Shown here in pieces: positions 26,401-34,703 of a DNA stretch of 41,885 nt. The stretch lies in the NCBI GenBank assembly GCA_002163245.1, contig MAAL01000003.1, positions 1 through 41,885 of the forward strand, in the 5' to 3' direction. Positions within the stretch are counted from its first letter, which is position 1, and each line of letters opens with the position of its first letter. This DNA comes from Gammaproteobacteria bacterium 42_54_T18 (GTDB lineage: Bacteria; Pseudomonadota; Gammaproteobacteria; Pseudomonadales; Ketobacteraceae). The notes under the pieces are model-generated. The model did not search any database and had not been told where the DNA came from. It saw only the letters and a list, made by a program, of their open reading frames with translations. The translations under genes and the position numbers were made by a program.

Positions 26401-28851
26401 ATGGCAAACACACTAGTTGTTATTGGTAACGGTATGGCGGGTATGAGAACCGTCGAAGAGCTGCTCAAGATCGCTCCCAAAAAGTATAACATTACTGTTT
26501 TTGGCGCAGAGCCCTACGGTAACTACAATCGTATCATGCTGTCTCCTGTGCTGACCGGCGAAAAAACGATTGAACAAATTATGATTAACGATCGGCCTTG
26601 GTATGAAGAAAACAACATAATACTTCATGCTGGAGCGAACAAAGAAGTCGTTAACATAGATCGTCGAAAAAAAACCGTAACTGCAATGGACGGTACGAGC
26701 GTTAATTATGATCGCCTGCTGTTTGCCACGGGGTCCAACCCTTTCATTATTCCTTTCCCTGGACACGATTTACATGGTGTAATCGCATTTCGAGATATTG
26801 CAGATGTCGACACCATGATAGAGGTTGCAAAGACAAAAAGACACGCAATAGTGATTGGCGGTGGGTTACTCGGCCTTGAAGCGGCTAACGGTCTAATGAA
26901 ACAAGGTATGGACGTTACGGTTATCCATGATTTACAGGTGTTAATGAATCGACAATTAGACCCTCCTTCTGCAAAAATGTTAGAGGTATCTCTGGAAGAG
27001 CGCGGCTTAAGTTTTAAAATGGCAGCCAAGATAAAAGCCATCTTGGGTGATGAGAGTGGCAATGTAACCTCCATCTCTTTCGAAGAAGGAGAGGACCTTC
27101 CGGCTGATCTTATTGTTATGGCTGTGGGCGTTCGACCCAATATTGCCCTCGCCAAAAAAGTAGGCTTACAATGCAATAGAGGTATTTTTGTCAATGACAC
27201 GATGCAAACCTACGACCCCCGCATTTATGCAGTGGGAGAATGTGTGGAGCACCGCGGGGATACCTTTGGATTAGTAGCACCGTTATTTGAGCAAGCTAAA
27301 GTCTGTGCTAACCACCTTGCGGAATATGGCATTGCCAATTATCGCAGTTCAGCTGTCGCAACGAAACTAAAAGTCACCGGGGTCAACTTGTTTTCTGCAG
27401 GTGACTTTACCAGTAATGAAAATTCAGAAGACATTATCTTTCAAGATCCCAAACGCGGAGTTTACAAGAAAGTTGTGATCGAAGATGACAACATAAAAGG
27501 AGCTGTGCTGTACGGGGATACCATTGATGGCTCGTGGTATTTCCAAATGATGAAAGACGGAACCAACATATCAGAGATACGTGACCGGCTACTGTATGGT
27601 CAGGCCCACCTAGGTGATTCAGGTACGCAAGGTGCCAACGCTGTTTCAAACCTGCCTGACAATGCAGAGATATGCGGTTGTAATGGTGTTTGCAAAAGCG
27701 ACATAGTTAATGCAATTGCCTCGAAAAGCTTGTTCACGTTGGATGACGTTCGTGACGCAACGAAGGCATCTGCTTCTTGCGGCTCATGCACGGGGCTGGT
27801 AGAACAACTTATTGCTGATGCCCTGGGTAGCGACTTCAATGAAACGGAAACACGTAAATCTATTTGTCGCTGTACGGATTACAGTCATGATGAAATACGA
27901 ACGGCTATTTCTACCAATGCGTTAATGTCCTTCCAGGCAGTAAGCCAACACTTTTCCTTTTCTAGTCCAGACGGCTGTCATGTCTGTCGACCCGCGATTA
28001 ACTATTATTTGCTAGCCCATTGGCCTGGTGTATACGAAGATGATTCCCGGTCACGTTTCATTAACGAGCGTACCCATGCAAACATTCAAAAGGACAACAC
28101 CTACAGTGTAGTACCACGAATGTGGGGTGGTTTAACAACCCCTGCAGAATTACGCGCCATCGCCGATGCTGCAGAAAAATATAACGTACCCACCGTAAAA
28201 GTGACGGGAGGGCAACGTATTGATTTATTAGGTGTTAAGAAAGAAGACCTGCCTAATATTTGGAAAGACCTGAACGATGCTGGAATGGTGTCTGGTCATG
28301 CTTATGGTAAATCATTACGTACAGTTAAAACCTGCGTGGGTTCGACCCACTGTCGTTTTGGTACTCAGGATTCAATGGGAATGGGTATTGAAATCGAGAA
28401 AATGACCTGGGGTTCTTGGACTCCTGCAAAGGTTAAAATTGCTGTTTCCGGCTGCCCACGTAACTGTGCCGAAGCAACCATTAAAGATTTTGGTGTCGTC
28501 GCAGTGGATTCAGGTTGGGAACTTTATGTCGGAGGCAACGGCGGTATGAAGGTGCGAGTCAGCGACTTTTTAACCAAGGTTAGCACCGAAGCTGAGGTCA
28601 TTGAATACGCAGGGGCCTTTATGCAGATGTATCGTGAGCAAGGCCACCACAATGAGCGCTCCGCACCTTGGATTGAGCGTGTTGGGTTAAATTACATCAA
28701 AGAGGAGTTAATTGAAAACGATGAGAAACGTAAAGGATTTCATAGCCGATTCCTCGAATCACAAAAGTATGCTCAAGACGACCCGTGGGCAGAACGTGCT
28801 AGCAAAGGTGTCGATGTCATTGATTTTATACCGTTAAAAGTCATTAACTAA
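26401..28851 (+). CDS. nirB: nitrite reductase [NAD(P)H] large subunit
   Basis: 816 residues from the ATG at 26401, favoured over the ATG at 26365 because GGAG precedes it and MANTLVVIGNGMAG is the family start. Domains in order: FAD (VVIGNGMAG) and NAD(P)H (AIVIGGGLLGLEAA) binding, two BFD-type [2Fe-2S] domains (Cys425/427/460/463 and Cys489/491/526/529), then the ferredoxin-like and siroheme/4Fe-4S region with Cys645, Cys651, Cys685 and Cys689 (TCVGSTHCRFG, SGCPRNC). Reduces nitrite to ammonia with six electrons from NAD(P)H in the cytosol. nirD follows after 76 nt. No nitrate reductase, transporter or siroheme synthase gene is next to it. Confidence 0.95.
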   Translation: MANTLVVIGNGMAGMRTVEELLKIAPKKYNITVFGAEPYGNYNRIMLSPVLTGEKTIEQIMINDRPWYEENNIILHAGANKEVVNIDRRKKTVTAMDGTSVNYDRLLFATGSNPFIIPFPGHDLHGVIAFRDIADVDTMIEVAKTKRHAIVIGGGLLGLEAANGLMKQGMDVTVIHDLQVLMNRQLDPPSAKMLEVSLEERGLSFKMAAKIKAILGDESGNVTSISFEEGEDLPADLIVMAVGVRPNIALAKKVGLQCNRGIFVNDTMQTYDPRIYAVGECVEHRGDTFGLVAPLFEQAKVCANHLAEYGIANYRSSAVATKLKVTGVNLFSAGDFTSNENSEDIIFQDPKRGVYKKVVIEDDNIKGAVLYGDTIDGSWYFQMMKDGTNISEIRDRLLYGQAHLGDSGTQGANAVSNLPDNAEICGCNGVCKSDIVNAIASKSLFTLDDVRDATKASASCGSCTGLVEQLIADALGSDFNETETRKSICRCTDYSHDEIRTAISTNALMSFQAVSQHFSFSSPDGCHVCRPAINYYLLAHWPGVYEDDSRSRFINERTHANIQKDNTYSVVPRMWGGLTTPAELRAIADAAEKYNVPTVKVTGGQRIDLLGVKKEDLPNIWKDLNDAGMVSGHAYGKSLRTVKTCVGSTHCRFGTQDSMGMGIEIEKMTWGSWTPAKVKIAVSGCPRNCAEATIKDFGVVAVDSGWELYVGGNGGMKVRVSDFLTKVSTEAEVIEYAGAFMQMYREQGHHNERSAPWIERVGLNYIKEELIENDEKRKGFHSRFLESQKYAQDDPWAERASKGVDVIDFIPLKVIN

Positions 28852-28927
28852 GGTTCTACGGCGTTCAGGTAATGAATTGACTACTCATCTAGCGTAAAAC
28901 TTAGGAAACAATTTAGGGAGCGACATT

Positions 28928-29236
28928 ATGAGCAACTGGACTGAAATCGGTAACTTAAATGATATTCCGCGTCTGGGTTCACGTATCGTCACAACGAAGG
29001 AGGGCGACATTGCCATTTTTCGTACCGCAAATGATACCGTATTTGCGTTGCACGACCAGTGCCCTCATAAACAGGGGGCGCTCTCTCAAGGCATTGTGCA
29101 TGGAAGCCATGTTACATGTCCACTACACAGCTGGGTGATTAGTTTAGAAGATGGAGAAGCCCAAGGCCATGATACTGGCTGCACAAAAACCTTTAACGTA
29201 AAGTTGGATGGAGAAAGAATATTTTTAGCGGTATGA
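28928..29236 (+). CDS. nirD: nitrite reductase small subunit (Rieske)
   Basis: 102 residues with a complete Rieske [2Fe-2S] site: Cys45-x-His47 in CPHKQG and Cys64-x2-His67 in CPLHSW. Some enterobacterial NirD proteins lack these ligands, so here the cluster is probably present, as in assimilatory types. It pairs with NirB; the GGGAG site lies about 9 nt before the ATG. It is followed by a hairpin that separates it from the convergent kinase gene. Confidence 0.93.
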   Translation: MSNWTEIGNLNDIPRLGSRIVTTKEGDIAIFRTANDTVFALHDQCPHKQGALSQGIVHGSHVTCPLHSWVISLEDGEAQGHDTGCTKTFNVKLDGERIFLAV

Positions 29237-29248
29237 AAAACTGAATGC

Positions 29249-29284
29249 TAAGGGCCCGTAATAGAGGAGGGCGAACAGCCCTTA
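29249..29284. terminator. possible bidirectional hairpin between nirD and the 7TMR kinase gene
   Basis: TAAGGGC (29249-29255) and GCCCTTA (29278-29284) form a 7-bp stem with a 22-nt spacer between convergent genes. There is no long T-run, so it is only a plausible terminator. Confidence 0.4.
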
Positions 29285-29288
29285 ACAG

Positions 29289-31679
29289 TCACCGGTCAAA
29301 AATACTGGCCTTGATTTTGTTTAAATCATAGGGTTTTGGCAAATGCCCAGTAAATCCAGCAGATGAGAATTCATTGATACTTACTTCATCCAAACTACCT
29401 GTTAACGCATAAATTGGCAGATCTATTTTCTTTTCACGTAATAGCATAACAGCTGTCACACCATCCATAATTGGCATATTGATATCCATAAACACCAGAT
29501 CAAAATCATCATTCAAAAGATGCGCTATGGCTTCTAATCCGTCGCTAACACACACGGTGATAACACCCATTTTTTTCAAATGAAATTCGAGTAATTTTAT
29601 GTTGACCGTATTGTCATCAACAACTAAAACTCGCTTCTTATTGTTCCCATCTCCATCATTACGATTTAATTGGTGCTCAGGTTCAAATTTTGGACAGATT
29701 ATTGTATTCGTTGATTCAATGCAGGTGTCGCTATCTATCCTTTCACAGCCTTGCAAATCACCTGCTCCCACAACAATAGTGAACGTGCTGCCTTCACCGA
29801 GCTTACTTTTGACGGTGATATCACCGCCCAATCGGTTTGCAATGATTTTTGACAAATATAAGCCAAGCCCTGTACCACCATATTCACGTGTTGTGTTGCT
29901 ATCCGCTTGGGTAAATGCGGTAAACAACCCTTTCTGAACATCACGTTTAATACCAATGCCGGTGTCTATCACTGAGAACTCAATCATATTTTTTACATCG
30001 TTATAGCTAACGTTAAGTGATACCCCTCCCTGCTGGGTAAATTTAATTGCATTTGAACACAGATTGATAAGTGCCTGTTTTAAACGCGTGGGATCCGTTT
30101 GTATAAATTTTGGAATAGGGTAGTTACATTTTGTTCTGAAATAGATATTTTTGTTATCAGCCAACACCTGTGTAAAGCTTTGCACGTCATTTATTAACGC
30201 AAGAATATCGACTTGTAATGTTTCAATATCCAACCTTTGCGCTTCAATTTTAGACAAATCAAGAATGTCATTGATGAGTTGCAACATATACTGCGCGCTT
30301 TGATTTATGGTGTTTATGTTCTTATCTTTTTCTTGTTCAGGAATTTCTGTACCTTTAGATAATTCAGAATACCCCAATATTGCTGTTAAAGGGGTTCGGA
30401 ACTCGTGGCTCATACTCGCAAAGAACTGCGTTTTTGCTTGGTTGATTTCCTTTTCTTTTAACGTGTTTTGCCGTTCTTTTACAGCCTCGATACGAGCGCG
30501 TTCCCTTTCTTTCTTTAACAAGTTGATTCTAAATCCAAGCCCAAAAGACAATAGCATTACCTCAATCATATTGGATATTTGCAACAGATGTTCCGTTACA
30601 CTATTAAATGGGATAATACCGAAATTACCGAAAACGTGTGTAACCCCACCTATAATAATAACTAGCCATGCTAGCAAATAGAATTTAGCCAGTGCCTGCC
30701 CTTTTTTTAGCACATATAGCGCACTGACTATGACTAACGTTCCAGCCATCAACATAGTGATGGCAGTAACCATAATAAGCCCAATGGAAGGTGATGTTAG
30801 CGCCCATAAAGCCAACATCCAGGAAATAGCTTCCATCAGCTTTAGTGATAGGTCATAACGAGCGCTGTATGTTGATACCGATAGGTATACGCGGGCAAAA
30901 CCCGTTGCGAGGGCCACAGAAGCGGCTACAAATACAGCATACAATTTGAAATTCCAATCTCCACTGTTATTCCATAAGTACTCGTTTCCAAATCCACGAT
31001 CAATAATTGAAAAGAAAATCAACGAGGTGATAAAAAGGACATAATAGAGAAAGCTTTTATCCCGTGTACTGAAATAGATAAACATGTTGTATATTAGCAT
31101 TGCTAACATACAGCCAAAATACCCACCCTGTAGCAACATGTATGTCTTGTCATTTGCGTTAAAACTAGTGGGCTCCCATAGATATATTGGTACAGCCAAT
31201 GCAAATTTATTTTCTAATCTTAAGTAGCTTTTAAGCCGTTCTCCGGGTTCTAAAGTTATCGGGAATACCGGGTGTCGATGAGGCACCAATCGGCTTTGAA
31301 CAGAATCATTTGACGTTATCGATATCATGCTAACAAGCGAGGAGGGAGGTTTGTTTTCAGAAACAAGGTATAACTCTGCTAATGATACCTTTGGATAAGC
31401 GATATCAAGATAGAGTTCTTTAATCGAGGTTGAGTTATTAACGAGTTCCGTCTTTAACCAATATGTTGAACGAGTGAAACCAAAACTAATAGATGGACGT
31501 TCGATTGTAGCCCATCGGTAATCATCAACATTACTAATGATGTCCTGTGGCTTGATTGACCCTGAAGTATCTTCAAAATACATGAACTTAGAAGTAATCA
31601 ACGAATTCATATTCTTGGCATTAGAAACATCTACAGTTTCAGCACTTACAACCCATGTGTTCAGGAGGATTACTAGCAA
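29289..31679 (-). CDS. 7TMR-DISM hybrid sensor histidine kinase / response regulator
   Basis: 796 residues from the TTG at 31679. After a short hydrophobic signal comes a periplasmic 7TMR-DISMED2 domain (about 30-165; FTRSTYWLKTELVNN), seven transmembrane helices (about 175-385), a linker helix, HisKA (SMSHEFRTPL, His425), HATPase (NLCSNAIKFT, DTGIGI, GGTGLGLYLSK) and a receiver (VVDDN, MDINMPIMDG, Asp732; LPKPYD). Such kinases often sense carbohydrates or other small ligands. Start caution: the frame stays open upstream to 31767 and encodes TRIIKLSLL just before the TTG, a better basic n-region for the signal, but that extension has no ATG/GTG/TTG. Convergent with nirBD, so unrelated to it. 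Confidence 0.88.
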   Translation of the reverse strand: MLVILLNTWVVSAETVDVSNAKNMNSLITSKFMYFEDTSGSIKPQDIISNVDDYRWATIERPSISFGFTRSTYWLKTELVNNSTSIKELYLDIAYPKVSLAELYLVSENKPPSSLVSMISITSNDSVQSRLVPHRHPVFPITLEPGERLKSYLRLENKFALAVPIYLWEPTSFNANDKTYMLLQGGYFGCMLAMLIYNMFIYFSTRDKSFLYYVLFITSLIFFSIIDRGFGNEYLWNNSGDWNFKLYAVFVAASVALATGFARVYLSVSTYSARYDLSLKLMEAISWMLALWALTSPSIGLIMVTAITMLMAGTLVIVSALYVLKKGQALAKFYLLAWLVIIIGGVTHVFGNFGIIPFNSVTEHLLQISNMIEVMLLSFGLGFRINLLKKERERARIEAVKERQNTLKEKEINQAKTQFFASMSHEFRTPLTAILGYSELSKGTEIPEQEKDKNINTINQSAQYMLQLINDILDLSKIEAQRLDIETLQVDILALINDVQSFTQVLADNKNIYFRTKCNYPIPKFIQTDPTRLKQALINLCSNAIKFTQQGGVSLNVSYNDVKNMIEFSVIDTGIGIKRDVQKGLFTAFTQADSNTTREYGGTGLGLYLSKIIANRLGGDITVKSKLGEGSTFTIVVGAGDLQGCERIDSDTCIESTNTIICPKFEPEHQLNRNDGDGNNKKRVLVVDDNTVNIKLLEFHLKKMGVITVCVSDGLEAIAHLLNDDFDLVFMDINMPIMDGVTAVMLLREKKIDLPIYALTGSLDEVSINEFSSAGFTGHLPKPYDLNKIKASIFDR

Positions 31680-31887
31680 CAGGCTTAGTTTAATAATACG
31701 AGTGTTTTCCAGTCTGCATACGTTTTGGGAGGATTGCTTTTCGGTACGAGCGAGAAGTGTAGAGCTTTATTTGAACAATGATGTTAGCAGATACTCTCAC
31801 AATGCCAGCCTGACAATTTGAGTGGAATGTACATTGTCAGGTGAAAATTTTCTAATACGAGTAATAAGTGCCTTTCATACTCATGAC

Positions 31888-32115
31888 CTAAACGTAGGAT
31901 GGAATCATACCCTTCTCGATGTAATCACAAATTACTTTTCGTTGAGATTCGATAGGCAGGAGAGAAATACTTGCTTTGTTTTCTCTGTAAAATTCTAGAG
32001 CGCTTCCAATATCGCGGCTATTAATTGGGCGTTCTACGAGATCGAGCCCGCAACCTACAATTAAACCAACGTTTGGATCTAGGTTCTCTGCTAGGAAATC
32101 CTGATACTTGCTCAT
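31888..32115 (-). CDS. small protein of unknown family (75 aa)
   Basis: 75 residues, acidic, without membrane segment or signal. A strong GGGAG lies 8 nt before the ATG, so it is probably translated. I do not recognise it; NVGLIVGCGLDLVERPINSRDIG and the C-terminal ISLLPIESQRKVICDYIEKG are its most ordered parts, read here as two short blocks that could form helices. It lies 183 nt downstream of the orphan 218-residue gene on the same strand and may belong with it. Confidence 0.55.
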   Translation of the reverse strand: MSKYQDFLAENLDPNVGLIVGCGLDLVERPINSRDIGSALEFYRENKASISLLPIESQRKVICDYIEKGMIPSYV

Positions 32116-32298
32116 TATTTGCTCCCTTTAAGCGTCAATTACGACATCCGTGTGCATGCGATTAATGAGATTGTGATTATCAGTAATAGTTCCCTAAAGG
32201 GATGAATGTGGAGCCTGATTCCACAAATTTAAGGTTTCAGGTTGGAACTTAAAACTCGATGTACAAAATTGAAGGGTTTTTGCGATAAATCTCCGGAT

Positions 32299-32955
32299 TT
32301 AATGTACTCGGTCTCCTCTTAATATTTTGTAATACCGATCCTGTCGCTCCAGATAAGGTATGCTTGTTGCGGCGACTTCTTGAGCTGCATTCAAATAACG
32401 TAACCAATTGTTAATCCTATCATCTTCTAAGCTCTGATCGTTTAAAGGGTAACCAGATAGCGCAAAAATATGCATCAGCAACACTTCAAAATCTTCCTTA
32501 CGAAAATTGACCTTATCAACGCCAGATTCATGCGATAGATAAGTCACTTTCTCATAGCCGAACAATAAAATAGGCACTAATAGTGTGGTAACAATCTCAT
32601 CTGACCTCATTGATTTGTATGCGCACCAATGTGGACGAATATTAATGACACCTTCATCTAATATCAGCGTACATTCCAATGTACGCTTCACGTTTGAATC
32701 GACATCAGTGCGGTAAGAGATGATGATTTGACCTATATCTTCAGTATTAAACAGTTCAAGTAATGATAAAAGGTCAGGGTGTGATGTCCCACATGTCATA
32801 ATCAACGTATGGTTTGGGAGACCCCTTAAAACTCGATTAATCTGTTTTTTTAGAAAATAACGTGGAAATTCTTCGGTAAGATCCCTCAGCTCACTTAAGT
32901 GTAGGCTGCTTTGTTTTTCATTTACATTCAATGTCTTAAAGAAAAAATCGTTCAT
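32299..32955 (-). CDS. orphan protein of unknown family (218 aa)
   Basis: 218 residues, soluble, no signal peptide. GAGGGAG lies about 5 nt before the ATG. The start ATG overlaps the TGA of an upstream frame as ATGA (32952-32955), suggesting coupled translation with a small upstream gene. No motif identifies a function; HTLIMTCGTSHPDLLSLLE and a central basic strand IIISYRTDVDS are notable, and DIGQIIISYR could be a Rossmann-like strand. The codon pattern looks like a real gene. One of a run of minus-strand orphans beside a repeat-rich non-coding region. Confidence 0.6.
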   Translation of the reverse strand: MNDFFFKTLNVNEKQSSLHLSELRDLTEEFPRYFLKKQINRVLRGLPNHTLIMTCGTSHPDLLSLLELFNTEDIGQIIISYRTDVDSNVKRTLECTLILDEGVINIRPHWCAYKSMRSDEIVTTLLVPILLFGYEKVTYLSHESGVDKVNFRKEDFEVLLMHIFALSGYPLNDQSLEDDRINNWLRYLNAAQEVAATSIPYLERQDRYYKILRGDRVH

Positions 32956-33201
32956 TTGTCTCCCTCTTTACCGGCCTTGTACTCTTCAGTGTAGTACGCC
33001 TGGTCTTTCCGTCCAATAAGTTGATATCTAAACCGCACAGCTCCTTTTTTCGTCAGATGAATGGTTCACGACATGACTATCGTTCCCTTTAACCCGCTTT
33101 TTAAGCCAGAGTACTTCAACACGATTGTTTCTTTGCACCTTAGCGTTGTTGTTGCTCCTAATCTCAAATGAACATTCCTCCTTAATCTCAAAATCTCTCA
33201 T
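32952..33201 (-). pseudogene. possible small gene upstream of the 218-aa orphan, apparently frameshifted
   Basis: A frame from the ATG at 33201 encodes 57 residues (beginning MRDFEIKEECSFEIRS) and stops at a TAG at 33028-33030. Shifting by one base at an A6 run near the end of the frame (…SDEK) instead gives GAVRFRYQLIGRKDQAYY and a final EYKAGKEGDK that ends in a TGA overlapping the start of the next gene. Joined, it would be a basic protein of about 83 residues. Evidence is the protein-like character of both parts and the ATGA overlap only. The start has no clear Shine-Dalgarno. Confidence 0.3.
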
Positions 33202-33363
33202 ATGATGCTTAATTGTAGTGGCATACTAAATTTGGCTACCGAGTTAGAGGTGATATAAATGAGGCATTCAATGTCCGCTTTAACGAAAAACAAGGGGTTT
33301 CGCGAATACCCTATTTTGACTACTGTGGAAGAACTTACCTTAGGATAAGCTAACTTAGCAACA

Positions 33364-33446
33364 GTTTGAGTACATTTGGTCGCGAGTATACTCAAACAAA
33401 ATAGCGCTCTATGCCCTATGAGATAAGGGTTTCGAGGGTTTGAGTA
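33364..33446. repeat. GTTTGAGTA repeat cluster with a palindrome
   Basis: The 9-mer GTTTGAGTA occurs at 33364-33372 and 33438-33446 in direct orientation and at 33389-33397 inverted (TACTCAAAC). A perfect 10-bp palindrome GAGTATACTC (33384-33393) overlaps the inverted copy. The cluster lies upstream of the minus-strand orphan genes and could be their operator. Confidence 0.6.
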
Positions 33447-33727
33447 TGCTCTTTGCTATCTATACCTATATTCCCACATCCCTTCGTAAAATATTGCTTT
33501 AATTGAATATTATTTTGTGTTTTGCGTTCATGTTTCATTTCTGCACGCCGTGTACATATAGGGGTGTAACCTGACCTTTTTCAGTGTGTTTTTCATACAA
33601 CAAGCAGTACGCCGCTTTTTCCCAAGTCTCCTAACTAGCGAAGATCAGGCATAGTCTTAAGAGAAGTTTATTCGCTATACACTCTTTGGAGCGGTCTTTA
33701 CGAGTCGCGTTTCTTAATTGGCGCTCT

Positions 33728-33867
33728 AATGCCAAAGGGGACATGATGCCTCCCAGGTGCGCTAACCACGGCCCCTTCGGTTAGCTGACTTAGCGGATAT
33801 AGGTCCGTAATCCTGCTGTCACAGCAAAGGAGACTTTTGGCATTTCATAAGCTAAGCCTCTTAAGAG
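33728..33867. repeat. nested inverted-repeat block, possible structured RNA or element end
   Basis: AATGCCAAA (33728-33736) is repeated inverted as TTTGGCATT (33836-33844). Inside lies a perfect 7-bp hairpin GCTAACC / GGTTAGC (33761-33785) with an 11-nt loop. A perfect 10-bp palindrome CTCTTAAGAG (33858-33867) follows outside. A tRNA was considered and rejected. Confidence 0.5.
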
Positions 33868-34050
33868 CCTATAACAGACATGGCGTTTGAAATACTTATT
33901 CTCATGTGACTAAGCGCATAGAAAGACAGCGTTCACCGGCAGATCAAGCCGATGCCTGTCAGTTCGCTGATATTTTGATGCAGAAGAATGAGAGGCAGTA
34001 CTCGAGAATGGCAATCCTGTTGGGGTTTTCATAGGTCTGGCATTGAGATT

Positions 34051-34419
34051 CTATTTATGGCTATAAGTTTTCCTGAATAAAGAGGGGGTAGTACCAATCC
34101 ATCTTTTGAAGGTTCTCGAAAAATTCGAGGTATGCAGGTAACCCAGCGATTCAGACACCTCGCCGACGGTTATATCCGTTTTTGTCAGATACCAAATCGC
34201 GTATTCTTAGCGAACATCATCCAACAGATCCTGATAACTGGAGCCCTCTGCTTTTAACTTTCGTATCAAGGTTCTTGGCGACATGTTAAGTTGATCGGCA
34301 ATTTCTTCTTGGGAGGGGAAGGTGTCTTCGCCATCCAGCAGGCGGCTTCGAGCTTGTTGCAATATATCCTGGCCGCGATCCTGGGATACTTTGATGCGCT
34401 CCCATTCGGCCTTCGCCAT
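34051..34419 (-). pseudogene. AraC-family regulator remnant with an in-frame stop
   Basis: From the ATG at 34419 the frame encodes 70 residues with the first helix-turn-helix of an AraC domain (SQEEIADQLNMSPRTLIRKL) and stops at a TAA at 34207-34209 after DDVR. Reading on in the same frame gives the second half of the domain (EYAIWYLTKTDITVGEVSES, then LGYLHTSNFSRTFKRWIG) and ends at a TAG at 34051-34053. The ligand-binding N-terminal domain is missing altogether: an in-frame stop lies 8 codons upstream. So this is a decayed copy, clearly distinct from the intact AraC gene at 34704 on the same strand. Confidence 0.75.
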
Positions 34420-34467
34420 TTTTCTTTTCAGCGCCTGTTAAAAGAAAATGGGGCGCATCTAGACTGA

Positions 34468-34680
34468 CCTAGTCGTCTTACCATACTCAATGCGATACCT
34501 GCTGGTGATTGGACCATCTTAGAAACGGTGGGTGACGCTGCACTGAAGGATGGCAGCCCTTATAAAAATTGCTATTGCATGCTTTGGCATGTAAGTGGCA
34601 GTAAAATAAATTATTTCATTGAGTATAATGACTCTCAGTTAGCGATGGAGAAGTTATATGGATGGAAGGCGCTGAATTAA
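34468..34680 (+). pseudogene. NTF2-like (SnoaL-type) protein, C-terminal fragment
   Basis: The frame is open after a TGA at 34465-34467 and ends at TAA 34678-34680. It has no good start. AIPAGDWTILETVGDAALKD, GSPYKNCYCMLWHV and SGSKINYFIEYNDSQLA follow the last four strands of SnoaL/ketosteroid-isomerase-like proteins (typically DGxPYxNxYCxxxxVxDGKIxxxxEYxD). Only about half of the roughly 130-residue fold remains. Such proteins are common beside monooxygenase and SDR genes, so it may once have been part of the neighbouring cluster. Confidence 0.5.
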
Positions 34681-34703
34681 AATTATTTTCGATAACTCAA
34701 ATT

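Larger units (their letters stand above)
33202..34050. other. 850-nt non-coding region rich in inverted repeats
   Basis: No convincing gene on either strand. Notable contents, listed separately, are a GTTTGAGTA repeat cluster (33364-33446) and a nested inverted-repeat block (33728-33867). Near 33930-34030 on the plus strand a frame ending RMAILLGFS then TAG faintly recalls the end of an AraC helix-turn-helix, but it is too short to call. Confidence 0.5.

Noticed and set aside
32990-33060. Classical -1 programmed frameshift at the A6 run
   Set aside because: The A-run is not in the X XXY YYZ phase of the reading frame, and the shift needed is +1, so a canonical slippery site is not supported.
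33735-33790. tRNA gene on the minus strand (sequence GGGGCCGTGGTTAGCGC looked like a tRNA 5' end)
   Set aside because: No matching acceptor 3' strand, no T-arm GTTCGA-type sequence and no D-stem pairing; only a hairpin remains.
33930-34030. AraC helix-turn-helix end on the plus strand (RMAILLGFS)
   Set aside because: Too short, and no second helix follows the stop in any frame.
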